A DNA stretch of 64,000 nt from Heterohyrax brucei (lineage: Eukaryota > Chordata > Mammalia > Hyracoidea > Procaviidae), in assembly GCA_028571685.1 (NCBI GenBank), contig CM053146.1, positions 115,295,431 to 115,359,430 of the forward strand. The letters run 5' to 3'. The translations under genes were made by a program, and so were the position numbers. Under the pieces are notes generated by a model. The model did no database searches. It saw only the letters and a list, made by a program, of their open reading frames with translations, and was not told the origin of the DNA. This document shows, in pieces, positions 22,900 to 36,300 of the stretch. Every line of letters starts with the position of its first letter. Position 1 is the stretch's first letter.

Positions 22900-23260
22900 A
22901 TATAAGGGGGTAGCCTGGGTGTCTCTCCAGAAGCAGATCCTAACACAGGGGTCTGAGCACAAGTGGTTTTATTGGGGAAGCTATTCCAGGAGGCACCAAA
23001 AGGGGAGCAAGGAACCTGGGGGGGTCGGGGGGGGCCAGTACAGAGTGCATTAATAAACATATTACTGATGCAGGCAAAGAGGCAAAGTTCTGCTGGGGAC
23101 CTCTGGAGATGGTGTGGCATGGGCTTCAAAGTTGTCCCACCTCAGATGCAAGGAGCTTGAGCTGTTTGTCTTTCAGGTCCCCTTTGTCATTGTCTCAAGG
23201 GTACCCCAAAAGTGTTGGGTCCCTGGCACTTCTGCCTGCCCAGCTCACTGTTTAGAGAAA
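22900..23260 (+). repeat. Possible old interspersed repeat
   Basis: CAGAAGCAGATCCTAACAC, TTTATTGGGGAAGCTATTCC and AGGAGGCACCAAAAGGGG resemble a recurrent ancient mammalian repeat, but the family is not identified. A G run sits at 23020-23034. Confidence 0.4.
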
Positions 23261-24099
23261 GCCTCAAGCTGAGAAACAGAAGCAATTGCGGTAGCATTCT
23301 CTGGGCTTAGAGGAGACCAGCAGAGCTGGCAGTGTGCAAGTGGAGCGGGATAGTGCTGCTACTGCTTTCGAGTGTGAGACCAGAGAACTATTTTTCCTAG
23401 GGTCAACCTGGATCCCTCCTGGTTGCTTTTTATGAGAGAAAAAACACATAGTTATTAAGTAGCCTGTTGCCTCTGCTTTGTTTTTCGAGTGGGTGCTCTG
23501 TGAACTGTTCATGTCTTATCTGGAATACAATGAATACTAATAACATCAACAGAGGAGCCCAAGAGAATAACCCTGGAAGAATGTATTTCTGGTTTCTCTT
23601 TGTTTTCACTCAAATGTACAATTCATCAAAATGATGCAGGGTCTTTGACAAGTTCATTTTCTGTTGATCTCGTGCTCAGAACATCACTGAAACACAGAAA
23701 CACGCTGGAACACCCCTGGGACTACGTACAACTTGAGGAAAACAGAAATTTTACCTAGATACCTGTACCCATCAATGAATGATGGTGGTCTGAGTGTCTG
23801 CAGTGACTTTCCTTAAGAATATGGCTGTAAATGCCACAATGTCAAGTTCTGCATGGGTTTCAACATACCACCACTGCTGCAACTAAGAGTAGCAGGAATT
23901 TGACCAAATGTGAGGACTAATTAAGTCTTAAGACTCTGTTCATGTTGAACTGTGGTCTCTACAATCTCACCTTAGACTTCTGTTAAGGGTACAGTGTTGT
24001 ATTCAGGAAGCCTGTGTAACTGGATCAGTCACATCCAGTTCAGCTAAGATGCTTACACTCAACTCCCTGAGAACAAAAAGTATGTGTCATAAGTCAAGC
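23261..24099 (+). other. Unique intron
   Basis: No gene or clear repeat is seen. Confidence 0.4.
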
Positions 24100-24720
24100 A
24101 GGCTCCAGGGTTAATTCTGAGGGTGCAATTGCCAAGTCAAAGGTGAATATTTTCAATTTCTTGATATATGTTGCAAACTGACCTTCAAAAGGTTATATCA
24201 ATTCACACACACACCCCCCCGCTATCACTGAGTATAAATCATTTTTAAAAACCTGCAGCGATTCAATAGGTTAAAAAGTAGTAATTATGACCACAAATTG
24301 TTTTAATTTATCATTCCCTTACTATTAGGAAGTTACTTTTTTCTCATATGTTTACTGGATTTTCTTTTTTTTTTATTCTTTTGTAACTTATGTGTTTGCA
24401 TATTCTATCTAGGTATTTGTTTTTCTTCTTGATTTGTGATAGCTCTTCATCTGTTAAGAACATTAGCACTGTCATGTTAAAATTGTTTTCATTTAACTTT
24501 AATTTTCTCTATGGTAAATAGAAATTTATAGTTTTAATATAGTTAATTCCTTCAATCTTTTGCTTTATGATTTATCTTTGCTTTCATATGCAAAATGTCC
24601 TCTCCCTTCATGAGATCAGATAAATATTTGCCCATATTTTCTTCTAGTTACTGTATTATTGCCTTTATTTTGACACTTTTACTGTAGGAATGCTTTGAAC
24701 ACACATGTCATCCAAAGCAG
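24100..24720 (-). mobile_element. Old L1 3' UTR fragment (probable)
   Basis: T-rich antisense sequence with TTACTGGATTTTC, CTATCTAGGTATTTG, ATGATTTATCTTTGC and AAAATGTCCTCTCCC, in the style of old L1 3' ends in reverse. The call rests on overall resemblance only. Confidence 0.5.
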
Positions 24721-26239
24721 TAATGTACTTTCATAACATAATTTCAAGCAATGTCAACTGTGGTATCATTGTAATTATAAAGAACGTATGGAGGTCTCAA
24801 AAGCCGTGTTAAATGACTTTGTGCAAACCAGGCAGTTTATTGACTCAAAGAATCAATTTATAATCTCACTCTCACTGCAGTTAGGCCCTGTGTCAGGACA
24901 CTAGAGTGTCCTAGAAAGCTAGATAGTTCCCCAGAAACTTCTAAAAGAGAGGGTCTTAGTCAGGGGGGCCTCTGCATATCTAAATTGTCCACTGATTACC
25001 TTCAGAGGATCCTTAAATTCTCTGACACTACATGCCAAGTTGTTATGAATAATATTTTGCTTGTATTTATGGAAAGGTTTTGTGCTCCAGTAAAGTTAAA
25101 GCTAACTGAATTAGAGGGGGGTTTACTGAGCCATTTAAAAAGAGCCTTGCATTACAGTTCCTGTGTGACTAGCTTTTGCTTGTTTTCTTCCCCAATAAAA
25201 TGACAGTGCTCTCACCAAGCCTAGTTCATTTATAAAAAAAACTGGTGAAAAGGAAATATCCAAGTACAGCTTACGATCTTAGTAAGAAGGGTGCCTTCAG
25301 TACCAGTATGAATGAATATAGGCAATCACGGATTACAGTTGTCCAGCTCATGTACAACCTGTCATTAGAATCCCATCTGCAAAGGCTGTTGCTGTATTAA
25401 AAACTGAAGGTACGTACAATGGCTCATAATAACAAATGGGTGCTACTTTGCAATGTACATCAAAACATTGCTATTGTTATTAGTGTATTATTATGTTGAA
25501 GATGCTTCAGTATATCTGAAAGTTTTTCTTTAATGCTTTTATGAATAGAAAGGTACATTATATACTAGATACCATGACAAACATTTGACTGACTCTAGAT
25601 AAGAATCTTACTGAGCTGTTACACCTTATATACAAATTTGACCTAAAGACAGATTTAGAAACAGCACTTGCTCACAATCCAAAGATGCCTGTAGTCTCTA
25701 GCAGGAAACTTTATTATGGTCTACCTTTCAGCTCCACATCGCAGTGTGTGTTTATATACTTCTCTGCTGGGCTCTGCCTTTTTGTCTGCTTTTAACAGAA
25801 CAAAACCTTTCCAGCAAATACATCCCAGAAGCTGGTTGAATAATATCAAACTCTTGACTAGTTGCCTCCACTTTTCCCCACCCAAGTCACCCCCAGATGT
25901 CACACCTACCAGCAATATAAGCTATGGGATGGGTCTGCTTAAGTTCCAGAGGCCAAGTTTGTATACTCACCTCTGCTGTCTAAAGAAGAATTTAGACACT
26001 TGCTGTCTTTCCCAGCTTTCAGAAAATTCAATCCCGGTCTCATTCCCTGACAGCACAGTGAAAGAGTAGGTACACATGAGAATGACCAAGCAGCAGCCTG
26101 TTCCACAACAGAAAATACTGGTTCAAGGCCAAGTAGATTTTAGCAACATGCAACCACAGGAAATCTGGAGAAAGTATTAGCATGAGACCATAGGCATCCC
26201 TACACACACACATACACACACACATTAAATAGTCCATTT
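24721..26239 (+). other. Unique intron
   Basis: No exon or clear repeat is seen. A short (CA)n-like stretch sits at 26202-26224. Confidence 0.4.
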
Positions 26240-27300
26240 AATATATGTAGCATATTATGCAGCTGATTATGTGCCATTGGTAACAGTTTAGATTTAAAGA
26301 GAATAGAGACATTTAGCAGCTGATGAAGGGCACCTGTATTTTATGTGGTCTTATTCCTAAAAGCCAAATGTCCTCAAGTAAGATACTGATCAATGGCTAA
26401 AAATTTAAGGGCTGCTATATCTTTGTCTCATAATAGGGATTTGTGGTGTAATCTAGCCTCTCCTTGACCTTTTTGCCTAATGGTGGGATATTAATAGGAG
26501 AAAGATGGTTACATAAAACATCCTCTGAATGTGAACGTTTTTTAACATATGAGTGATTTCAGGTGGCTAAAGCTGGAATGAGCTAATGTGAAAGTAACAA
26601 GCTGCTCACTGTCTCAGCCAAATTAGGCTTAATGCTGAAAGACATTCCTTAAGAAGTCAAGAAGGCCGGAGGTCAAGCCGCCAGGCCACGGAGCGCAGCT
26701 GTCCAACCACCTTTTGCAATCTCCTAGGGAGCAACCAAGAAAATCCAGCAAAGAAAATGTCTCTGAGAATCAACCGGGAGAGTTAAAACAAAACTAACCA
26801 GATGTCCCAGAAGACTCTATTGGTATTACGAAGAAGGCCTGAGTAAGACTAACAGGGTTTGGATTTTATCAGCCTTTCTAATAAAAGTCACTTGGCTCTC
26901 CATCGAGAAGAGCAGTTGGTACAATATGGAAAGGTTTTAAAGACCATTAATTTCTTGAAATGAAACAGCTGGCCTTATTGGCTATTAAATAATAAGCCAG
27001 ATTCTCCTGAGCGCCTAAGTCACTCTCGGGTAGTAAATTAGACATTTGGGGAGGCATGTTAACACTTTAAGAAAATTAGAGTTCGATTTCATCCACTTTG
27101 TGCATCGGAGGAAAGTTACAGTGAATCTGGCTGAAGCTCAACAGAATAAGGATGGAGACAAGATAGAATCGGATGGGAGAGAGAAATCTACAACCTGTGT
27201 CAGCTAGGCAGCTCAGGCGAGCACTGGAAATTTAAGAGGGTGAGTTGGTGAGAGACATTCTAGCATTCTGCAGCAGGGCAAGATCTCAAGGTAGAGAGAG
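26240..27300 (+). other. Repeat-free block, possible conserved non-coding DNA
   Basis: About 1 kb without any recognisable repeat, in a window otherwise hit by a SINE every 2 kb or so. It includes a locally CpG-richer patch at 26663-26700 (GGCCGGAGGTCAAGCCG, CACGGAGCGCAG). Conservation is untested. Confidence 0.25.
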
Positions 27301-27908
27301 TTGACTGTTCATTGACTGGTTCATTCATGGACTGATTTGTTCAGTAAACTTTTAGTTAAACAGCCGCTATTTTGCTGCCGCTGAGTTTGGCACTGAGGAG
27401 GTACTCTTCAATAAAACTCATTCCTTTTGCCAAGGTCTTTAGTCCGGTCTCTAGAAGTTTAGGCAAGGGGAGGAAGAGAGAACAGTAAACAGATGACTGC
27501 AGTAGACTTGGACCAGTGCTAAAACTTCGTGTGAATTTGCAGCGAGAAAGTGGCAAGGCATGCAGCTGTGACGCACCTTGTACAACAGGCTAAGGACATT
27601 GACTCTATCCAGTGAAGGCTGATAATTTCATGAAGAATAAATCAGTGGGACCAGGCCGGAATCGGAAAGGGTGATGTGAAGTTGTTCACATAATTCCAGT
27701 GAAAACTCAGGAGCGCCTCAGATGAGGCTGTAACAGTGAGGAAAAGCAGGAGGGGAAGAGAGGCGTGAGCTGCTAAGGAAGTAAATTGACATGGCTTGGT
27801 GGCTGCTTAGGTGCTGGGCATTGAGGGGAAGCATGGTGCCCAAAACAGTTCCAGCTCTGGGGCTCGGACAGCCAGGGAGGTGAGGGTCATTCGTAGTAAA
27901 TAATGGCG
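27301..27908 (+). other. Unique intron
   Basis: No exon or repeat is recognised. Confidence 0.35.
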
Positions 27909-28277
27909 TGTTAATTTCCTAGCGCTGCTGCAGCAAAGCACTGCCAACTAGGTAACTGAAAACAGCAGACATTTATCCACCCACAGTTGTAGGGGCCAGA
28001 AGTCCAAAATCAAGGTAGTGTTAGTGCTGATACCTTCGGGACCCTCTAGGAGAGAATCCTTTCGTGCCTGTCTCCTGGCTTCTGCTGATGGCTGACAGGC
28101 TTTGGCTTGTGGCAGCCAATTCCGGCTGGCCATCTTCACGTGGCCGTCTTCCCTCTGCCTACCTGTGTCTCTTCTCCTTATTTTGTGAGGACACCCTGTT
28201 CCAAAGACCCTGTTTTCTAATAAGGTCAAACTCATGGGTTCCAGGACTTAAGACTTGACTGTTTCTTTGGTAGGGGC
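27909..28277 (-). mobile_element. LTR-like element, antisense (MaLR-type resemblance)
   Basis: Plus strand runs TGTTAATTTCCTAGCGCTGC, GGCCAGAAGTCCAAAATCAAGG, CCATCTTCACGTGGCCGTC, CTACCTGTGTCTCTTCTCC and TAATAAGGTCAAACTCATGGG. The copy at 62947-63364 has the same modules in the same order. An AATAAA-like signal is not preserved. Confidence 0.7.
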
Positions 28278-30097
28278 ACACAAGGTTTGGTGGAAAGGTA
28301 ATGTTGTGGCCTTAGGAGACTGATGGCAGAGCACGTAGACAGAAGAAATCTCTCATGTATATCATCTAGTGAGATTTGAAAAGTATCTATAAAAACTAAA
28401 CCAATTCATAAGCCTGAATAATTATTCTAGTTTAAACTGAATCCCTTAAACAGTATTTTGCTTTGTTTGATTTTTCTATACCAAAGATGCAGGTTTCTCT
28501 CAACTGGGGTTATATCCACTGAAAGTATTCAGATGATGGGAAAGAAACACATAGGAAATAATTATCTCTAGGAAAGCCACCTGTTTTTACCTAGACCTTC
28601 AATAGTTAAATAAAATATCAATATGAATATCAGGAAACTCATACTCTGTATAAGTGGAAAAACTGCATGGGTTGCAGACTAGACAAATTAATAGTTCTTC
28701 CTCTGTCAGCATGTAAAATCTATACTGTAGCTTCCCTCTGTGGTATGAGGTGAAATGTGCCAACAAATTGAATTGGATGATGTAAGTATTGACAATATGG
28801 AAGAAATTATGTATTGGGGAAAAAAAGAGAGAAATTCTTACATATTAAAAGGTGTTGACAACTTCACCATGAAATAACAAAAAATGTCCTTAAGAATAAA
28901 ACTGTTACTATTTCAGAATTTCAGAAACCACAGCTACAATGTTATATACCGTGTGTAGCAAAAGGCATTTTTAGAATGAAAATTGACATCAAAGTTTACT
29001 AAAACCATAACCCTGTGGCAACTTTGCGGTGAGAATCTCATTCTTTAGGAATGTGAAAAACGTAAAATTAAAAAGGTAGAAAGTTCATGAATTGCCTAAA
29101 GAGAACTTAGCAAGGGTAGGCAACAAACAGGACTCAACATGCCACTCAGTGTTTTTTGTGAGTCAAAGCATCATCCTGGGGCCAGAAGTTTCTTACGACA
29201 CCAATTACGTCATGGTTCCCGAGAAAGATTTCCCAGGGGAGAGCATCATATACCATATACCATGGCTACGCTCCAGGTCAGCACTCCTGTGTTGTGTCTC
29301 CAGCGACAGGGGCCTGTTAGGGGGCTGCCACCATGATTTGTGGTAGACAGGTGCTCTTCTAGAATAATTCCAAAACAATCGACACCAACAGTGTTTGTTT
29401 GTATCAACACGTCTCCTCTGAAAGACCCACTAATCATCCCCAGTAGTAATTACACCCTTTGTGGCCTACAGTGGACTCGCCTTCTGACTGGGGTCAGCTC
29501 GGTATCATTTTAACATGCTTCCTAAACCTGCTTAACAGGAGGCAATGCCCATCTCTTCACAGGTCAGATAAAGAATTTAAAAATGGGAATTCCTGGGTTA
29601 AAATTTCTATGGTAGTATCTTTATATTTTCTGTATTGATAAGGAAAGGGGAGCTAGAAAGGAGGCTTTGAGACCTGCAGGAACTGGGAGGGAAAGTCACT
29701 AAAGAATTTTAAAAAGAGCCGTGAATGTCACTATATTATATACATAAAAAATGGTAAACTGGTAACTGAACTGTTCATGCCACCCCAAAATCACAACAAA
29801 GCAAACCAAAAAAAAAAAAAAAGTAATTTGTAGCTATTGTATCACATTACATTTTGTATGAGTACTAAAAACAATTCGTAAATTAAAACATTAAGAAAAT
29901 ATTATAAAGTTGATAAGTCTGGGTATTTCTTGATTGTTAATGTATTGCAAGCCTTTGTAGAGGTGACTCACTCGGATGTCCTTCAGCATCTGAGCAATCA
30001 CAGTGTCAGGCTGCATCGTCCTTTGGATCCCATTAACTCTAAGAGTGGACGGTCATCCACGTTACCTTGGATTACTAAGTCTATAAAACAATAATAA
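28278..30097 (+). other. AT-rich unique intron
   Basis: No exon or RNA gene is seen. An A run at 29807-29822 may be the tail of an old unrecognised retroelement. Overlapping frames near 29092-29437 on both strands show no family. Confidence 0.35.
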
Positions 30098-30142
30098 ACC
30101 AAATCCAGTACTGTCAAGTTGATTCTGACTCACAGGATTATA
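30098..30142 (-). repeat. AfroSINE fragment
   Basis: ACTGTCAAGTTGATTCTGAC followed by TCACAGGATTA is the reverse of the SINE 3' end. Confidence 0.5.
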
Positions 30143-31589
30143 AAATTGGTATTAATTGTAAACAAATGAAAGAGAGAGAAAGGATGCCAGACATTTCATT
30201 GATAAACTTACAAACAGAGCTTAAGGCTTCATCTGTCCAACAAAGAAAGGTCCATGGTGTCCTTTAGTCTGGGGTCTCAGCACCTTCATGAGCCCCAGGA
30301 AAGCCACCATGGGCCTCTTTGGCTGTGGATTGTATTGGGATACTTTTTAAAGTACCCTGTGTGCTGTTTCAAAATCTAAGTAAACAAAAGAAATGTCAGG
30401 GAGAGCCAACAAAAAGAATGTTTGACAAAGATATTTCTCTTAATTTTTGTGCTTGAAATGTGGCAGGGCAATGGGAAAAGATGACAAATGGGTACTAATT
30501 CTGGGGATCTGAGGCACAGTAGGCAAGGGGTGAATTTGAAAGGCAAAAGCAAATGCACGTGGATTTTATATTCAAATCCCATCTGGGCTAAATTACAAAA
30601 AATAAATAAAGTATGAGAGAGAACAAAGAATAAAAGAAGAATAAATAGGTAACATATATTTGAATATTTCACAAAGATAGTTTAAAGATGAATAAACATT
30701 TTTTTTTTCTTTGTCTGAGATAAAAACACTATGGAAATGAAGAATTCTTTATTTCCTTTAAAGGATATTTAATACTCTTATAGGATCTCCAAGAATGTTT
30801 GAGTCTCCCTCCTCTTGCAGATGATTTACTGCACTTCATTTTTGAAGCGACCACCTTCTTAACCTTCTGGGTTTGGGGCTTTCTTCCTGGACTGGTTCTG
30901 AACCACCCAGCACTTTCCTAAGAAAGATATGCATTTATATGGTGGACTCTTCTTTGACATTTATTTCTGGAGCATTGATCTGCTTCCAGATCTTATTTCT
31001 GGAACACTGAGAAGCAGCAGCTCTGGCTGCAGGATAATATTTAACCTTTCTACTGTCGTGGTGCACATGCAAGTGCCACAGCTCACTGGACTGTTCTCTG
31101 CACCAAGGTCCATCCACCTGCACAAAGACATCTAGCTGATTTCTCACCCGGGATGGTCACCCAGGCCCAGCTCTGCCCTGGCTCCTGCCGGTGGGCCACT
31201 GAGCAGCTGCTCCTCTCTGATGAGGCCCACGGCTGCCCCAGTAATTGGCTTCCTGCAGACTCTGCTCTTTTCTCTCACCTCTCCTTACCTTGACAGGACA
31301 GATATTCCCAGTGCTTTAAAACAAATAAACCTCTATCACTGATTGATCATAGATAAACACCAAATAATAATGTATTAGATAGAGTTTAATTATTATTGTG
31401 TCATCCAAAGTAAGAGTTTTAAATCCTTTGTCAATTATATAACCATGTGCACTCAAACAAGGTTCACAATTATTTGCATAACTTTGTGACATTTAAGAAA
31501 TTAAGGAACACCTATATTCAATTATTATAATCCCTTGGGTGCCCGTACAGAAAGCTGACAGCAAGTTATTGGAGAAGATACATAAAACC
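30143..31589 (+). other. Unique intron
   Basis: No exon or confident repeat is seen. Confidence 0.35.
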
Positions 31590-31877
31590 AGAAAGAGTAG
31601 ACCTCTGCAGGAGGGCCTCATACCACCGAGAAGCAGTGCTGGGAACAGAGCACATCCTTTGGAAAGGACCCGGGGTCCCTGTGCCTCAGAAGCTCCCAGT
31701 CCATGGGAAGAATGACAACAGGATCTTTCTCTAGAGCCAATGCAGAAAGCCTTCCCCTGGAGCCGAAGCCCTGAATTGGGACTTCTAGCCTACTAGACTG
31801 TGAAAAAATAAAATTTCTCTTTTTAAAGCCATCTACTTGAGGTATTTCTGTTATATCAGCACTAAAGGACTAAGACA
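31590..31877 (+). mobile_element. LTR-like element, copy of a three-member family in this window
   Basis: Shares with 54149-54559 the series CCACCGAGAAGCAG, GAGCACATCCTTTGGAAAGG, TGCCTCAGAAGCTCCCAG, TTCCCCTGGAGCC, AGCCTACTAGACTGTG, the AATAAAATTTCTCTTTTTAA poly(A)-signal region and an end at TAAGACA. The 5' third is missing or too diverged. Confidence 0.75.
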
Positions 31878-32227
31878 GAATTTGGTACCAAGAAAGCAGG
31901 GTGCCGTTCTAACAGATACCTAAAATATAGAAGCAGTTTTGAAACTGTGAATGGATAGAAGACTGAGAAGGAAATAAGGAGAACTGTTAACCCCAAGGAA
32001 GGTGCAGACGGTGAGAAGCAGCAGTGAACTGGCAATAAAAAGCCAGGCTGGCCAACCCACAAAGCAAGAGAAGGGGAGCCTGTGCGTGGGAGGCTTCCTG
32101 GCAGAGTTGGATGTGGGCACTTAAACTGATTGGGAGGCCTGGGCCCTGACACCACAGGATGCAGAAGCGGAAGAGACAAGCAAAACAAGAAGCTGAGCTG
32201 CCTCAGTCTCAAAAGTATGTACAGTTA

Positions 32228-32632
32228 GACAATGAATAAGGAAAGCTGAAGGAGAACTGATGCCTTTGAAGTGTTGTGTTGGTGAAGAATATTGAACATA
32301 CTGTGAACTGCAAGAAGAAGAAACAAATCTGTTTTAGAAGAAGCACAGCCAGAGTACTCCTTAGACTGAGAATGGCAAGACTTGGTCTGACATACAGTGC
32401 ACATGTTGTCAGTAAGTACCATTCCCTGGAGGAGGGACATCATGCTTGATAAAGAAGGTGGTCAAAGAAAGAGAGGAAGACCTTCAGTGAGATGGATTCA
32501 CACTGTGGCTGCAATGATGGGCTCAAGCCTAGCAACAATGGTGAGGATGGGGCAGGACCAGGTGTGTTTCGCTCTGTCGTACTAGGGGCACTTTGAGTCA
32601 GAACCACCTTACTGCACCTAACAACAACACAT
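32228..32632 (+). mobile_element. RTE-clade LINE 3' end
   Basis: Starts GACAATGAATAAGGAAAGC and ends CACCTAACAACAACAC. The 32397-32585 ORF contains KRGRPSVRWIHTVAAMMGS, the conserved C-terminal motif of RTE ORF2 products (…GRPKTRW… type). Strongly 5'-truncated. Confidence 0.87.
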
Positions 32633-33351
32633 TTAAAAGTTTAAAAATATTTGTGGGAATGACATTTTTTGTAATTTATTTGTTGTTATTAAAAATATGC
32701 TCAACAAACATAGACCAGTTCAACAGGTTTGGCCTGTACAATTCAGTGACACTGACCATACTCCTAGAGTTGTGCATGTGTTCTCAGCCTCCTTTTCTAA
32801 GCCATTTCTTCCCCTTTTACGTAAACTCAGTGCCCTCTGAAGTTCCCATCTGTTGAGTTACTGATGTCAAACTGATTCTAAGTAGAGAGAAAGAGCACAG
32901 TGCCCAAGGCAGACAATAGTAACCGTTGTTAAAGATAGATTTTCCATGTTCTAAATTGCTTTTTTGTCCCCAAATTATTAAAAGTTCAGCTAATAAAATT
33001 CCTCCTCAAAACTTTTCAGTACCTAAACTTAATGAAATTGCTGAAACTCCAGCTAAAAATGCAATTCTATTCTCTCTTAAAATAATACATAGCAAATCTT
33101 TGTTTAAAGTGACAACTTTCTATGCTATTAATAATTAGATTGTGTAAGACTGTTACATATTTTAAGTTACATATCAGGTGTTTCTTCAGTCTTTCCTGCA
33201 TCTAATTTGTACTTATGAAATAATAGCTTTCCTGAAATCACATTTCTAATAATAACAACAACAAGAACAATATTAATAGTAAACACCTTAATAAATGCAT
33301 GCGTGGTACAAGAGTATACCCTATGATAATAGATGATAAAAATAGAATCAT

Positions 33352-33360
33352 AAGAATAAA
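33352..33360. repeat. Left target-site duplication of the L1 at 33361
   Basis: AAGAATAAA, repeated at 37581-37589 after the element's A-rich tail. It is A-rich, so only moderately diagnostic. Confidence 0.55.
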
Positions 33361-36300
33361 TAAGAGGTGGAGTCAAGATGGTGGCCTAGACAGACGTCTG
33401 CTTAACTCCCTCTGAAAACTATGGCCTGAACTGATAACTAAATGGAGCATTCTGGACATCCAGTGTGCCCTAGGACACAGCATAAGGCTGTCAATTTGGA
33501 CTACATGCCAATGAACAGGAAACTTCATCTCTTAGACACTGACCCCTGCCCTTGATAAATGCTGGCTCTCCCAGACAAAAGGTAACTTTTAACTCTTTTT
33601 CTCTGTCTTAGCCAGCAAGTGGGCTTGGGCTTGACTAGCAGCAAAGCACAGCTGCATTGCTGACAGGACCAGCAGGCAAAATAGCCACATCTTGAGAGGC
33701 CGACTCTGGACTCTGTGCACCTCAGCTTCTCCATCCTCTCTCCAAACCTCCGCCACAGAATTGGCTATTCCACAGTGGGCTGGAGAGCTTGTATGGGATA
33801 CTATCTTGTTTGACTGGGAGGCGGAGTTACCCAAATGGAGGACTCAATGAAACTAATTCCTAGATTGGGAGGCAGTGTCGCCTAGGGAACAGTTTTCCAA
33901 CAGAAAAATTGTGTTTAGCACAGACTGACCTTATAGGAGTGCCCAGCAGCAGATAACTTCAGGACAGTAGCCTTTTCATTCTTTGAACTAGTTTACAGCA
34001 TCTGGGGTTGGATATAGAGGTGCTTACTTTGCCAGACTGGAAAGAGGGGATTGAATACCTGACAGTCTGACTGATTTGGGAAGCTGTCAGATAGCTTTTA
34101 CCTTCCAATATAAGATTACCTAGAGAAATAACTGCAGTGCATCCTGACGGCATCTCTTCTGGCCTTTACTGACCCATATCATAGAGTCAACTGACAGCCC
34201 CCTCCCAGTCACTCCATAATTACAGCTCTGCCTTTGCCAATCAGGAGGTGGAGCCTGCTACCCCAGAGATTCCACTGGGTGCAGTCACTGGAGTACATAG
34301 AGGTGATCACCTTCCTTATCAGACTGTGCTTTAGATCCTGTTGAGGTAACATCAGAGAAACTAAACAACCTCAAGATGCCCCAAAAGCAACAAACTTTGG
34401 ACAGAAACTTAAAGAAAAATTCACACATGGCTCCAGAAACCCCCCAAAAGAAAGTATCAAAGAACTTTCCATAGGAAGAAGCCTTTCTGAAACTATTGGA
34501 AGTTGAGTACAAAAGGATTATATAGAGAGCCCTCCTAGACATTATACAAAATGCAGCAGAGCAAAATGAAAAATTAACCAAGTTCTTCAAAGAAATAGAA
34601 AATTCAATTCAAACCCAAGAAAACAGAATTGAACAAATGGAAAATAGACTTTCTGACTTGTAAGACAGAGCTACAGACTCCAGCATCTATGAGGAGAAAT
34701 CAGAGAAAAGAACAAGAAAAATGAAGAAGCATTAAGAAGCATGTGGGATTCTATCAAGAGGAACAATCTATGATTAACTGGAGTTCCTGAACAGGGAGGA
34801 ATGCCTGAAAACACAGAGTATTAATGTTGAGCTGCTGACAGAAAGCTTCCCAGAAGTTATTAAAGAAGAGAATATAGATATCTGAGATGTGTATTGAATG
34901 CCACTCAATATAGATCCTGAAAGACTCCAAGACATATTGTACTCAAGCTTAACAAAATGAAACATAAGCAGAAACTCTTAAAGGTAGCAAGACTCAAAGC
35001 AACGCTAGCATTCAGAGCAAAACCCTGTAGGCTTTCCTCTGGCTTCTCAGCAGAAACGATGCTGGCATGGAGGCAATGGGATGACCCATTCAAAGCCTTG
35101 AAGGAGAACAACTTCAAACCAAGAATTATATACCCTGTGAAATTATCTCTCAAATATGAAAATGAAATTAAGACATTTGCAGATAAACAGAAACTCAGAG
35201 ACTTTGTAAAAAAACAAACCAAAGGTACAAGAAATACTGAAAGAAGCTGTTGGCTTGCAAGAACAAAACCATTAACTCTGTAGTTTAGGAGGCAATACAG
35301 GGCACATCATCTAGAAGCCTGCTCAGTTAGGGAAGGCACAAAACTCAGTCGAAGCTATAATATTAATAGAAGTGATGCAGTGGTCATATCGTGAAACATA
35401 TGATATCATCATATTAAAAAGAGGGATGTACTACAGTAGTTAACTCCTTCCAGATGGAGAGGAAGTTAATAAGATGTGCAGAAGTTAAAATTGGGTTTAA
35501 ACATAGATTATTAAGAGAGATCACAGGGGTAGCCACAAAGCACAATAAAGACGTAATATATCAAATCAAGAAATGTAATACAAGAGTCTCAAAAAACACA
35601 AAAACAATACTGAAAGGGGGAAAACTCAACCCATAAAAAAGAATGTCCCAGAACAGAATACTAACAGAGAAGACATCAACACAAGAATAAACACACCACA
35701 ATGATAGCACTAAACACATACCTGTGGACAATTACATTGAACGTAAGTGGTCTGAACACTCCAGTAAAAAGACAAGTGACATCTTGGATCAAAAGACACG
35801 ACCCATCTTAGACTTAAAGATAGGAACAAACCGAACATTAAAGGATGGAAGAATGCATGAATGCATGCCGAGCTAATAATACACAAAAAAGAGCAGGTTT
35901 GGCAATACTAATCTCATATAAAATAGATTTTAATGTAAAATCTACTGTTGTGGACGAAGATGGACACTATTGCTGAAAAGTTCAGTACGCGAGCAGGACT
36001 TATCAATATTAATTATTTATACACCTAATACTAGAGCTTCTACATACCTTGAAGAAACACTGACTACATTCAAAAATGAGATAGATCACTCCACAATAAT
36101 AGTGGGAGACTTCAACATTCCACTCTCAGTTACTGGACAGATCTTCTAGAAAAAAGCTCAGTAAAGACACAGATCTTATTGCCACAATTAACCAACTAAA
36201 CCTCATCGACATATACAGAACTTTCTATCCATCAGCAGATAACTACACCTTCTTCTCCAGTGCACATGGAACATTTTCCATAATAGACCATGTGTTAGGA

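Noticed and set aside
29092..29437. Overlapping short ORFs on both strands
   Set aside because: Two plus frames and one minus frame are open over the same bases with no family resemblance.
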